From contig UQUM01000064.1 in NCBI GenBank assembly GCA_900544255.1, forward strand, positions 1 through 7,785: a DNA stretch of 7,785 bases. The letters are read 5' to 3'. Origin of the DNA: an uncultured Sutterella sp. (GTDB lineage: Bacteria; Pseudomonadota; Gammaproteobacteria; Burkholderiales; Burkholderiaceae_F). The notes under the pieces were generated by a model. That model was given only the letters and a program-made list of their open reading frames with translations. It ran no database searches and was not told where the DNA came from. Shown here in pieces: positions 1-5,844 of the stretch; the first letter of the stretch is position 1, and every line of letters starts with the position of its first letter. A program made the translations under genes and the position numbers.

Positions 1-41
1 TTGTCACTTAAACTTTACCATCAGACCCTTTTTTCATGCTT

Positions 42-80
42 AACGCCCGCTAATCAGTCGATTGCGGGCGTTTCGTTTTC
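42..80 (+). terminator. Intrinsic terminator of an upstream plus-strand gene
   Basis: A 9-bp stem, AACGCCCGC (42-50) paired with GCGGGCGTT (64-72), has a 13-nt loop and is followed by a T-rich stretch (TTTCGTTTTC, overlapping the stem end). The T-rich side lies to the right, so it terminates rightward transcription of a gene that lies mostly outside the window. Possible stop codons for that gene are TAA at 9-11 or TAA at 41-43; too little is present to identify it. On the minus strand the stem is followed by TTAAGCATG with no U-tract, so it does not look like a terminator for the leftward permease gene ending at 198. Confidence 0.8.
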
Positions 81-85
81 CTGCA

Positions 86-100
86 GAAAGTTGAACTTTC
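86..100. repeat. Short perfect inverted repeat GAAAGTTGAACTTTC
   Basis: Two 7-bp arms, GAAAGTT and AACTTTC, flank a single central G in the convergent region between the upstream terminator and the end of the AEC permease gene. As RNA it could fold as a 6-bp stem with a 3-nt loop on either strand. No T-run follows it on the minus strand, so it is not a clear terminator for the leftward operon. It could be a protein-binding site or chance. The rest of 101-197 shows no gene; a weak 5-bp hairpin (GGCAG/CTGCC, 179-193) just beyond the permease stop also lacks a U-tract. Confidence 0.35.
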
Positions 101-197
101 AATATTCAGGTTAGGCTGGGGAGTACGTCAAAGAGGGCGCTTTCCGACAGAACGGTTGTTTCCTGCAATCGAATAGGAGGCAGGGTCACTGCCGCTC

Positions 198-1118
198 TTA
201 AGGCGTCATCAAAAGAAGCGTCGTCATCAAAACAATGCTGATAATGATTGAAAGCGAATTGACGGTGCAGGACAAAGCCGTCTCCCGCGCGTCTTTAAGG
301 CAAAGACTCGTAAAGATCGTGCAGATCGCCGAGACGGGCGCCAACGTGAGAATGGCGAGCACGCGACGGATTTCCTCCGTAAAAGGCGCCCAGTGCCAAA
401 AGACGTACGCAAGGCACCCCGCCATGGCGTAGCGGATGAAAAGCGTCTTCAAGATTCTCAGGGCATCGTCTTTTTTGAGCTGCAGCTCAAACCCGATTCC
501 CAGCATCAGCATTGCTAGAAACGGGTTGGCCGCCCCGACCATATCCGCAAAACTCACGGCCACCGCAGGGAGTTTCCAATCGAAGGCGGCGAGCACCACC
601 ATCGCGATGTAGGTATCCATCGGCACGGACGAAAACATCCGCTTGAAAAAGAGTCGGACGGTCGTCCCTTCTCCGTCCCCGGCGACGGCCGCCGCCATGG
701 AGTACGTAGCACCCGTGCACATCACGGAATTTCCGGCGTCAAAAAGGCAGGTCGCAACGACGCCCACCGGTCCCAAAAACGTTTGGATGAAGGGCAGTGC
801 AAAGCACCCGATGTTGTAGCCCGAGAAATTAATCATGTTGAAGGCCTGGTCGCGTCGCCCGCCCGCAAAGCCCACCATCCACCCCAAGAAAATCGGGATG
901 AGGTTGCAGACGACGCCCAGCACCACCAACCAAAAAAGCGTGAAGTCCGGCGTAATCTTAGAAAAATAGGACACGACGGCGCAGGGAATCGTGATCTTGA
1001 GTACGACGGATGCAATAAGGCCGAAATCCGACGCCTTAAAAAAGCCCGCACGTTTGAGACCATACCCCAAGGCAATGATGAGGACGAAGGCCGCCACCCG
1101 TGTTAAAACCGCTTCCAT
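198..1118 (-). CDS. AEC-family (auxin efflux carrier-like) transporter
   Basis: This is a predicted inner-membrane permease of the AEC family (TC 2.A.69), whose bacterial members export or exchange small organic acids or related metabolites; the substrate cannot be read from sequence. The 306-residue protein is almost entirely hydrophobic, with about ten membrane segments (roughly residues 4-22, 33-53, 61-84, 104-127, 132-146, 165-180, 196-211, 226-242, 254-275 and 285-304). The half-domain signature FSGYNIGCFALPF at 98-110 matches the family's Asn-Gly-Leu-Pro motif region. I chose ATG at 1118 because the protein then begins MEAVLTRVAAFVLIIALGYG, as family members do. An in-frame TTG at 1166 would add 16 residues and has a weak AGG six bases upstream. 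The gene ends with TAA. It lies 96 bases downstream of the LOG-family gene on the same strand, and the two probably share a transcript. Confidence 0.88.
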   Translation of the reverse strand: MEAVLTRVAAFVLIIALGYGLKRAGFFKASDFGLIASVVLKITIPCAVVSYFSKITPDFTLFWLVVLGVVCNLIPIFLGWMVGFAGGRRDQAFNMINFSGYNIGCFALPFIQTFLGPVGVVATCLFDAGNSVMCTGATYSMAAAVAGDGEGTTVRLFFKRMFSSVPMDTYIAMVVLAAFDWKLPAVAVSFADMVGAANPFLAMLMLGIGFELQLKKDDALRILKTLFIRYAMAGCLAYVFWHWAPFTEEIRRVLAILTLAPVSAICTIFTSLCLKDARETALSCTVNSLSIIISIVLMTTLLLMTP

Positions 1119-1168
1119 ACCGAGAGTCCAGAATAAGAAAGCGCAAGCATAGTACGGCGCACGCAACT

Positions 1169-1180
1169 GTGACCTGTCAC
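1169..1180. promoter_or_regulatory. Perfect 12-bp palindrome GTGACCTGTCAC upstream of the permease
   Basis: GTGAC and GTCAC flank a central CT in the short spacer between the LOG-family gene and the AEC permease. It is 51 bases before the preferred permease ATG and overlaps the only Shine-Dalgarno-like bases for the alternative TTG start at 1166. A symmetric element here could be an operator for a dimeric regulator controlling the permease, or a small RNA hairpin limiting access to the TTG start. There is no second copy in the window to support a regulon, so this is a candidate only. Confidence 0.3.
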
Positions 1181-1214
1181 TTTGCTAAGGGAAACAACTC
1201 AACGTCCGCACTTA

Positions 1215-1751
1215 CTACGCCAAGGCGAGCGCGGCTTTGAGCTTCTCCAAATCCGAAGCGAACGTAAGTAGTTTCAGACGTTCTTCCTGCGCCAAACCCA
1301 TTTTCACCATGTGGCCCAACTGCAGCCGCAGCCCTTCGTAATACCCGTCAAGGTTGAGCAATACGCACGGCGCCTGCAAAAAGCCCAGCACCCGCTGACT
1401 CATCACTTCGGCAATTTCTTCCAACGTCCCCGTGCCGCCCGGGAAAGCGACAAACGCGTCCCCCAACGCAATCATCTTCGTACGGCGCTCGGCCATGTCC
1501 TTGGTGACGATGAGTTCGGTGAGGTTTTCGCACTGCAGGCTCCGTTCGATAAAAAACTGAGGCTCAACGCCGATCACCTTGCCGCCTGCTGCCAAAACAC
1601 TCTGCGCGAGTACCCCCATGAGCCCGGATTTGGAGCCGCCGTAGACCAACGTATGCCCTGCCGTCCCGATCCAAGTCCCGAATTGCCGGGCGGCTTCGGT
1701 AAGACGACGGTCGTTGCCGAAACCGGCCCCCAGGTAGACGGTAATGTTCAT
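1215..1751 (-). CDS. LOG-family protein (TIGR00730-type Rossmann fold)
   Basis: This is a cytosolic 178-residue protein of the LOG/'lysine decarboxylase-like' family. Characterised members hydrolyse cytokinin-type or AMP-like nucleoside 5'-monophosphates to base and ribose 5-phosphate; the older lysine decarboxylase label is misleading. The Rossmann strand and first loop are at MNITVYLGAG (1-10). The nucleotide-binding segment YGGSKSGLMG is at 37-46. The arginine-containing helix MAERRTKM is at 86-93, and the hallmark PGGTGTLEE is at 104-112, with E111/E112 and R89/R90 as expected active-site residues. The usual Tyr of PGGYGTLEE is Thr here, a variant known within the family. The length is typical. 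The ATG is backed by a strong ribosome site on the minus strand, GGGAGGA (1756-1762), four bases before the start. The gene ends with TAG and leads into the AEC permease gene; the pairing may be only transcriptional. Confidence 0.93.
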   Translation of the reverse strand: MNITVYLGAGFGNDRRLTEAARQFGTWIGTAGHTLVYGGSKSGLMGVLAQSVLAAGGKVIGVEPQFFIERSLQCENLTELIVTKDMAERRTKMIALGDAFVAFPGGTGTLEEIAEVMSQRVLGFLQAPCVLLNLDGYYEGLRLQLGHMVKMGLAQEERLKLLTFASDLEKLKAALALA

Positions 1752-1946
1752 CAGTTCCTCCCAACTAAAAACGGACGCATCTTAACCGCGCAACGCATTG
1801 CTGCAAAAGAACGACGGGAGCAAACCCGTTTCCTGTGTTTCACTCCTCCTTTCGGCTCAGGACGCCTTAAGCCCGACGCCGTTAAAATCATGCTCACCAA
1901 GAACGCGGCTTCGCCCCAGACGGAGCCCAAACCGACAATACTGATA
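1752..1946. promoter_or_regulatory. Divergent intergenic region between the LOG-family gene and hydE
   Basis: These 195 bases separate two divergently read genes and must hold both promoters. For the leftward unit, the minus strand shows TTGCAG (1801-1806), a 16-base spacer and TAAGAT (1779-1784), about 28 bases from the LOG-family start; the match to sigma-70 is only moderate. For hydE, TAAAAT at 1883-1888 differs from TATAAT at one position but has no good -35 partner at 16-18 bases. A small ACGGG/CCCGT hairpin lies at 1814-1829. No coding sequence is convincing here: the open frame running rightward from 1311 into hydE is antisense to the LOG-family gene. Confidence 0.35.
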
Positions 1947-3173
1947 ATGAAACCCCTAGAAGAACTCCTGCGACAGACGGAATTTTCGGACGAGGACATC
2001 GTGCGTCTTTTGGGCCTCACCGCCCCCGAAGACTGCCTCGCCTTAAAACGCGCCGCCTATAAGAAAACGACGGACGTTATGGGCGACCGCGTCTTTTTCC
2101 GCGGCCTCATTGAAGTCTCCAACATCTGCACCGCCAATTGTCGCTACTGCGGCATCCGCAAGGACAACCACGACGTCAAACGCTACGAAATGACGGAAGA
2201 CGAGATCGTGGAGCAAGCCGTGTGGGCCGCTGAAAACGGTTACGGTTCGGTGTGCCTGCAGGCGGGCGAACGGCGCGATGCGAAATTCATCGACTTCATC
2301 ACCCGGTGCCTGAAGCGGATTCACGCGGAAACCGTCTCCGAGGAACTCCCCGACGGCGTCGGCATCACGTTAAGCCTCGGCGACCAGGAAAAGACCACCT
2401 TTGAAACCTGGGCTCAGGCGAGCGGCAACCGCCGCAATCTGCGGTACCTCTCGCGCTTTGAGAGTTCGAACCCCGACCTCTTTAAGCTCCTGCACACCGC
2501 GCCCGGCAAGAACCAAAAGAACCTCGAACACCGTTTTCAGTGCTTCCGATGGCTCAAGGAATGCGGTTATCAGCTGGGTACCGGCGTCATGATCGGCATT
2601 CCGGGGCAGACGTTGGAAGACCTCTGCCGCGACATCCGTCTTTTCCAGAAACTCGATGTGGACATGATCGGCATGGGGCCGTACCTAAAAAGCGAAGGGG
2701 GCGATCTGAAAGAACTGGGGCAGATGGACCCCAAGGCGCTGATGCAGTTGTCCCTCAACATGATTGCGGTCGTGCGTCTTGTCTTAGGGGACGTCAACAT
2801 CGCCGCGGCCACCGCTCTGCAGGCCATCCGGGACGACGGGCGCGAAATCGGGATCGAATACGGCGCCAACGTCGTGATGCCCAACCTGTCGCCCCAACGT
2901 TTCCGGGCCGGGTACCAGCTCTACGACAACAAGCCCTGCCTAAACGACGAACCCACGCAGTGCGGGGACTGTCTCGAAAAGCGCATCGCAAGCCGCGGCC
3001 GCCGCGTGGGGTGGAACATGATGGGGTCTTCGCGCCACTACCGCACCCGCACGGGGCAGACGGCTCAGGAAGCGATTCCCGAAAGTACCGCTCAGCGCGA
3101 CGCCCTCAACGAAAAAGCGCTGCGGGGGCCGCAGGGGCAACGCCGGATTTTCTTTAATACGGTCGCCGTCTGA
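1947..3173 (+). CDS. hydE: [FeFe]-hydrogenase H-cluster radical SAM maturase HydE
   Basis: HydE is a cytosolic radical-SAM enzyme that, with HydG and HydF, builds the di-iron subcluster of the [FeFe]-hydrogenase active site. The 408-residue protein has the SAM-cluster motif CTANCRYC (C61, C65, C68) in the HydE context FRGLIEVSNI / CGIRKDNHDVKRYEMT. It also has TLSLGD (141-146), GTGVMIGIPGQT (211-222), IGMGPY (241-246) and GANVVMPNLSP (306-316). A second Cys triad, C331-x7-C339-x2-C342, matches the accessory Fe-S site of Thermotoga maritima HydE, which is not essential there. After the usual family end (about residue 367) there is a polar tail of about 40 residues. The ATG at 1947 gives the family-like start MKPLEELLRQ but lacks a clear Shine-Dalgarno. 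The in-frame ATG at 1890 would add 19 unconserved residues. No hydrogenase, hydF or hydG is in the window, and the gene ends in its own terminator, so it acts in trans with genes elsewhere. Confidence 0.92.
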   Translation: MKPLEELLRQTEFSDEDIVRLLGLTAPEDCLALKRAAYKKTTDVMGDRVFFRGLIEVSNICTANCRYCGIRKDNHDVKRYEMTEDEIVEQAVWAAENGYGSVCLQAGERRDAKFIDFITRCLKRIHAETVSEELPDGVGITLSLGDQEKTTFETWAQASGNRRNLRYLSRFESSNPDLFKLLHTAPGKNQKNLEHRFQCFRWLKECGYQLGTGVMIGIPGQTLEDLCRDIRLFQKLDVDMIGMGPYLKSEGGDLKELGQMDPKALMQLSLNMIAVVRLVLGDVNIAAATALQAIRDDGREIGIEYGANVVMPNLSPQRFRAGYQLYDNKPCLNDEPTQCGDCLEKRIASRGRRVGWNMMGSSRHYRTRTGQTAQEAIPESTAQRDALNEKALRGPQGQRRIFFNTVAV

Positions 3174-3200
3174 TAAAATATTGCACCCAATTTTTAAGGA

Positions 3201-3235
3201 GGGCCGTTTTTAACGGCCTCTTTTTCTCTTTTCAT
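3201..3235 (+). terminator. Intrinsic terminator of hydE
   Basis: GGCCGTT (3202-3208) pairs with AACGGCC (3212-3218) around a TTT loop, extended by a G-T wobble (3201/3219). The stem is followed by a long U-tract region, TTTTTCTCTTTT, at 3221-3232. It starts 28 bases after the hydE stop and ends about 20 bases before the proS start, so it separates the two transcripts. A Shine-Dalgarno-like AAGGAGG (3196-3202) abuts and enters the left arm but has no start codon at a usable distance. Confidence 0.88.
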
Positions 3236-3257
3236 TTTTAAAGGCCATCGATCAGCC

Positions 3258-5015
3258 ATGCGTGCGAGCCGTTTTTTCATCTCGACCCTCAAGGAAGCGC
3301 CTGCCGACGCCGACATTCCCAGTCAGGAATATTCCGTCCGTGCCGGACTCATTAAGAAGATTGCCGCCGGCGTCTACACCATGATGCCGATGGGGATGCG
3401 GGTTCTGAACAAAATCGAAGCCATCATCCGCGAAGAGATGGTGCGCGCGGGCTCGATCGAACTGTCGATGCCCATCGTGCAGCCCGCGGAACTGTGGATG
3501 GAATCCGGCCGCTGGAATAAGTACGGCCCGGAACTTCTGCGCTTTAAGGATCGTCACGACCGCGACTTCGTGATTCAGCCCACGAGCGAAGAAGTGATCA
3601 CCGCCATCGGCCGCAGCGAAATCACGAGCTGGCGTCAGATGCCCGTGAACTTCTTCCAGATCCGTACGAAGTTCCGCGACGAACGCCGTCCCCGCTTCGG
3701 CGTGATGCGTGCCCGCGAATTCGTGATGAAGGACGCGTATTCGTTCGATAAGAGCGCGGAAGACGCCGGCAAGAGCTACGAAATCATGTTCGAAGCCTAT
3801 AAGCGCATCTTCTCCCGAATGGGGCTCGTCTTCCGTCCGGTACGCGCCGACACGGGTTCGATCGGCGGCTCCCGTTCCAACGAATTCCAGGTGATTGCCG
3901 ACGTCGGTGAAGACGTCATCGCCTACTGCCCCGAAAGCGACTACGCCGCGAACATCGAACTCGCGGAAGCGCCCTCCCTCATCGCCGAACGCGCGGCCGC
4001 GACTGAGACGATGACGAAGGTGGCGACCCCGGGTAAAGAAAAATGCGAAGACGTGGCCCCCTTCCTCGGCATCGACCTCATTAAGTGCGTGAAGTCCGTC
4101 GTGCTCGCCGCCGACCGGACGGACGAAAAGGGGAACCCCCTCCCCGCCAAGATCGTCCTCGTCTTGCTGCGCGCCGATCATAAATTAAACGAAGTCAAGG
4201 CCGGAAAGCTCCCGGAATTAAAGGAAGGCTTCCGCATGGCGACCGAAGCCGAAATCGCTGAACACTTTGCGGGCGCGACCCCGGGGAGCCTCGGCCCGGT
4301 CGGCGCCACCGACGTCGTCATCTATGCCGACCGCACCGTCGCCAATATGGCCGACTTCTGCTGCGGCGCCAACGTTACCGGCTTCCACTACACGGGCGTC
4401 AACTTCGGGCGCGACCTCGCCGAACCCCTCGTCGAAGACCTCCGCAACGTCGTCGAAGGGGATACGAGCCCCTGCGGCAAGGGGAAACTGAAGCTGCAGC
4501 GCGGCATCGAAGTCGGACACGTCTTCTACCTCGGCACGAAGTATTCCGAAGCGATGAACGCGACGTTCCTTGACGAAAACGGCAAGCCGCAGCCCCTTGA
4601 AATGGGTTGCTACGGTATCGGCGTTTCCCGCCTCATCGGCGCTGCCATCGAACAGCGTCACGACGACAAGGGCATTATGTGGCCCGAGCCCATCGCCCCC
4701 TTTGAAGCCGTCATCTGCCCGATGAACTACAAGAAGAGCGAAGCCGTGCGCGAAGCTGCGGACAAGCTCTACGAGGACCTCAAGGCCGCGGGCGTAGACG
4801 TCATTTTGGACGACCGCGACATCCGCGCGGGCGTCATGTTTGCCGACTGGGAACTGATCGGCGTACCGCACCGCCTCGTCGTGGGCGAACGCGGTCTGAA
4901 GACGGGCGACGTGGAATACGTCGAACGCACCAAGATGGACGAAAAACAGATGCTTAAGGTCACGGAAGCGGCGCAGACGATTGCCACCAAGGTGACGGCG
5001 GCAAAGGCTCACTAA
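3258..5015 (+). CDS. proS: Prolyl-tRNA synthetase, bacterial type
   Basis: ProS is a class II aminoacyl-tRNA synthetase that charges tRNA-Pro in the cytosol and is essential. The 585-residue protein follows the Escherichia coli-type plan (572 residues there). The N-terminus MRASRFFISTLKEAPADAD is colinear with the E. coli enzyme and fixes the start. The motif 1 region is around MPIVQPAELW (71-80), followed by PTSEEVIT (108-115). Motif 2 is FRDERRPRFGVMRAREF (139-155). The YbaK-like editing insertion spans about 224-407, with the editing-site lysine expected at K279 in the run IKCVKSVV. Motif 3, GCYGIGVSRLIGAAIEQ, is at 450-466. The C-terminal anticodon-binding domain (about 481-585) includes DDRDIRAGVMFADWELIG. 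No strong Shine-Dalgarno precedes the ATG; AAGG lies 13 bases upstream. The gene is flanked by terminators on both sides, so it is monocistronic. Long open frames on its minus strand are codon-bias shadows. Confidence 0.98.
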   Translation: MRASRFFISTLKEAPADADIPSQEYSVRAGLIKKIAAGVYTMMPMGMRVLNKIEAIIREEMVRAGSIELSMPIVQPAELWMESGRWNKYGPELLRFKDRHDRDFVIQPTSEEVITAIGRSEITSWRQMPVNFFQIRTKFRDERRPRFGVMRAREFVMKDAYSFDKSAEDAGKSYEIMFEAYKRIFSRMGLVFRPVRADTGSIGGSRSNEFQVIADVGEDVIAYCPESDYAANIELAEAPSLIAERAAATETMTKVATPGKEKCEDVAPFLGIDLIKCVKSVVLAADRTDEKGNPLPAKIVLVLLRADHKLNEVKAGKLPELKEGFRMATEAEIAEHFAGATPGSLGPVGATDVVIYADRTVANMADFCCGANVTGFHYTGVNFGRDLAEPLVEDLRNVVEGDTSPCGKGKLKLQRGIEVGHVFYLGTKYSEAMNATFLDENGKPQPLEMGCYGIGVSRLIGAAIEQRHDDKGIMWPEPIAPFEAVICPMNYKKSEAVREAADKLYEDLKAAGVDVILDDRDIRAGVMFADWELIGVPHRLVVGERGLKTGDVEYVERTKMDEKQMLKVTEAAQTIATKVTAAKAH

Positions 5016-5022
5016 GCGCATC

Positions 5023-5055
5023 AGCCCGGCGGACGCGTGTCCGTCGGGCTTTTTT
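5023..5055 (+). terminator. Intrinsic terminator of proS
   Basis: A 12-bp stem, AGCCCGGCGGAC (5023-5034) with GTCCGTCGGGCT (5039-5050), contains one G-T pair. It closes a GCGT loop and runs straight into TTTTT (5051-5055). It lies 7 bases after the proS stop. A smaller CGCA/TGCG hairpin follows at 5056-5068. Confidence 0.95.
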
Positions 5056-5151
5056 CGCATTTTGTGCGACACTTTCTGATTTTTTCGGCAAAATACGATT
5101 TTGTCAGCAGCGCCCCCCCATCATCAAACCGCTGCACTACTTTTCGGGAGA

Positions 5152-5775
5152 ATGATTTTGGAATCCCTCAAGCCTTTGGTTCGTGTTATTGACGACGACG
5201 ATGCCATGCGCCGCTCCTGGGCCTTTCTGATTGAAGGCGAAGGCTGGGATGTGGTGACGTATTCCGACGCACTCGACTTTATTGCGAGCAACGACGTGCA
5301 GCGCCCCGGTTGCCTCGTCCTTGACGTCCGCATGCCCCGCATGAGCGGCCTGGAACTTCAGGACAAAATGCAGGAACTCGGCATCGATCTGCCCATCATC
5401 TTCATTTCCGGCCACGGCGATATCGACATGGCCGTGCGTACCTTGAAGCAGGGTGCCGTTGACTTCCTGCAAAAACCTGTGGACGATCAGCGTCTTCTCA
5501 CCGCCATCGGCAACGCCGTGATGAAGAATCTCAACCACCGCCGCACGGAAATGGAACTCTCCGACTTCCGCAAGTCCTTGGAGCAGCTCACGCAGCGAGA
5601 ACGCGAGGTGATCCGCATGGTGGCGCAGGGCATGAGCAACAAGCAGGTCGCCGAAAGCCTCGGCATCAGCGAAAAAACGGTGCAGGTGCACCGCGGATCG
5701 GCGTACCGCAAGCTCGATCTTCATAACGCCGCGGAAATCGCGCGTCTGCTGTTGCGTTCGGGCGATCCCCTTTAA
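5152..5775 (+). CDS. FixJ/TtrR-like response regulator (REC + LuxR-type HTH)
   Basis: This is a cytosolic two-component transcription regulator of about 207 residues, the usual size for the FixJ/NarL group. The receiver domain spans about 8-125. It has acidic-pocket residues in DDDD (14-17), the phospho-acceptor D58 in VLDVRMP, the switch Ser in ISGHGD (85-90) and the conserved K108 in QKPV. The output domain is a LuxR-type helix-turn-helix at about 145-203: LTQREREVIRMVAQG, then MSNKQVAESLGISEKTVQVH. The receiver's GHGD...MAV...KQGAVDFLQKPV pattern resembles FixJ and tetrathionate regulator TtrR, but the target cannot be named. No histidine kinase is adjacent, so it is an orphan here. The start is uncertain. 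The ATG at 5152 has GGGAG only one base away, while TTG at 5158 lies seven bases from GGGAG (5146-5150) and would give a product two residues shorter. A TTG at 5101 is unlikely. A separate terminator follows. Confidence 0.93.
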   Translation: MILESLKPLVRVIDDDDAMRRSWAFLIEGEGWDVVTYSDALDFIASNDVQRPGCLVLDVRMPRMSGLELQDKMQELGIDLPIIFISGHGDIDMAVRTLKQGAVDFLQKPVDDQRLLTAIGNAVMKNLNHRRTEMELSDFRKSLEQLTQREREVIRMVAQGMSNKQVAESLGISEKTVQVHRGSAYRKLDLHNAAEIARLLLRSGDPL

Positions 5776-5793
5776 TCCGTCGATTTTCTCTAT

Positions 5794-5832
5794 AAAGGCA
5801 GAGCGGCCGCGTGTCCTCTGCCTTTTTCTTTC
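5794..5832 (+). terminator. Intrinsic terminator of the response regulator gene
   Basis: AAAGGCAGAG (5794-5803) pairs perfectly with CTCTGCCTTT (5816-5825) across a 12-nt GC-rich loop, followed by TTCTTTC. It begins 18 bases after the regulator stop. The EamA permease ATG follows only 12 bases beyond, leaving almost no room for a separate promoter after the terminator. TATAAA at 5791-5796 just in front of the stem is a possible -10 element, but no good -35 is visible. Confidence 0.9.
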
Positions 5833-5844
5833 AGTTTACCGATC

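Noticed and set aside
1814..1829. ACGGG/CCCGT hairpin followed by a T-rich stretch upstream of hydE as a terminator
   Set aside because: The stem is only five base pairs, no rightward transcript is expected to end there, and the following sequence is interrupted by C and G.
1311..1946. Open frame running rightward from 1311 into hydE, giving a 620-residue protein
   Set aside because: The first ~212 codons are antisense to the well-supported LOG-family gene and show no family features. HydE homology begins at the ATG at 1947.
2540..3157. 205-codon plus-strand open frame inside hydE
   Set aside because: It is an arginine/glycine-rich out-of-frame translation of hydE with no domain.
3252..4181. 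309-codon minus-strand open frame opposite proS
   Set aside because: It is antisense to an unambiguous proS and its His/Val/Ala/Gly-rich composition is typical of the reverse complement of GC-rich coding sequence. It has no recognisable motif.
4218..5072. 284-codon minus-strand open frame opposite the proS 3' half
   Set aside because: It has the same antisense codon-bias pattern and spans the proS terminator, which a real gene would be unlikely to do.
5137..5724. 195-codon minus-strand open frame opposite the response regulator
   Set aside because: It is an antisense shadow of a complete REC-HTH protein.
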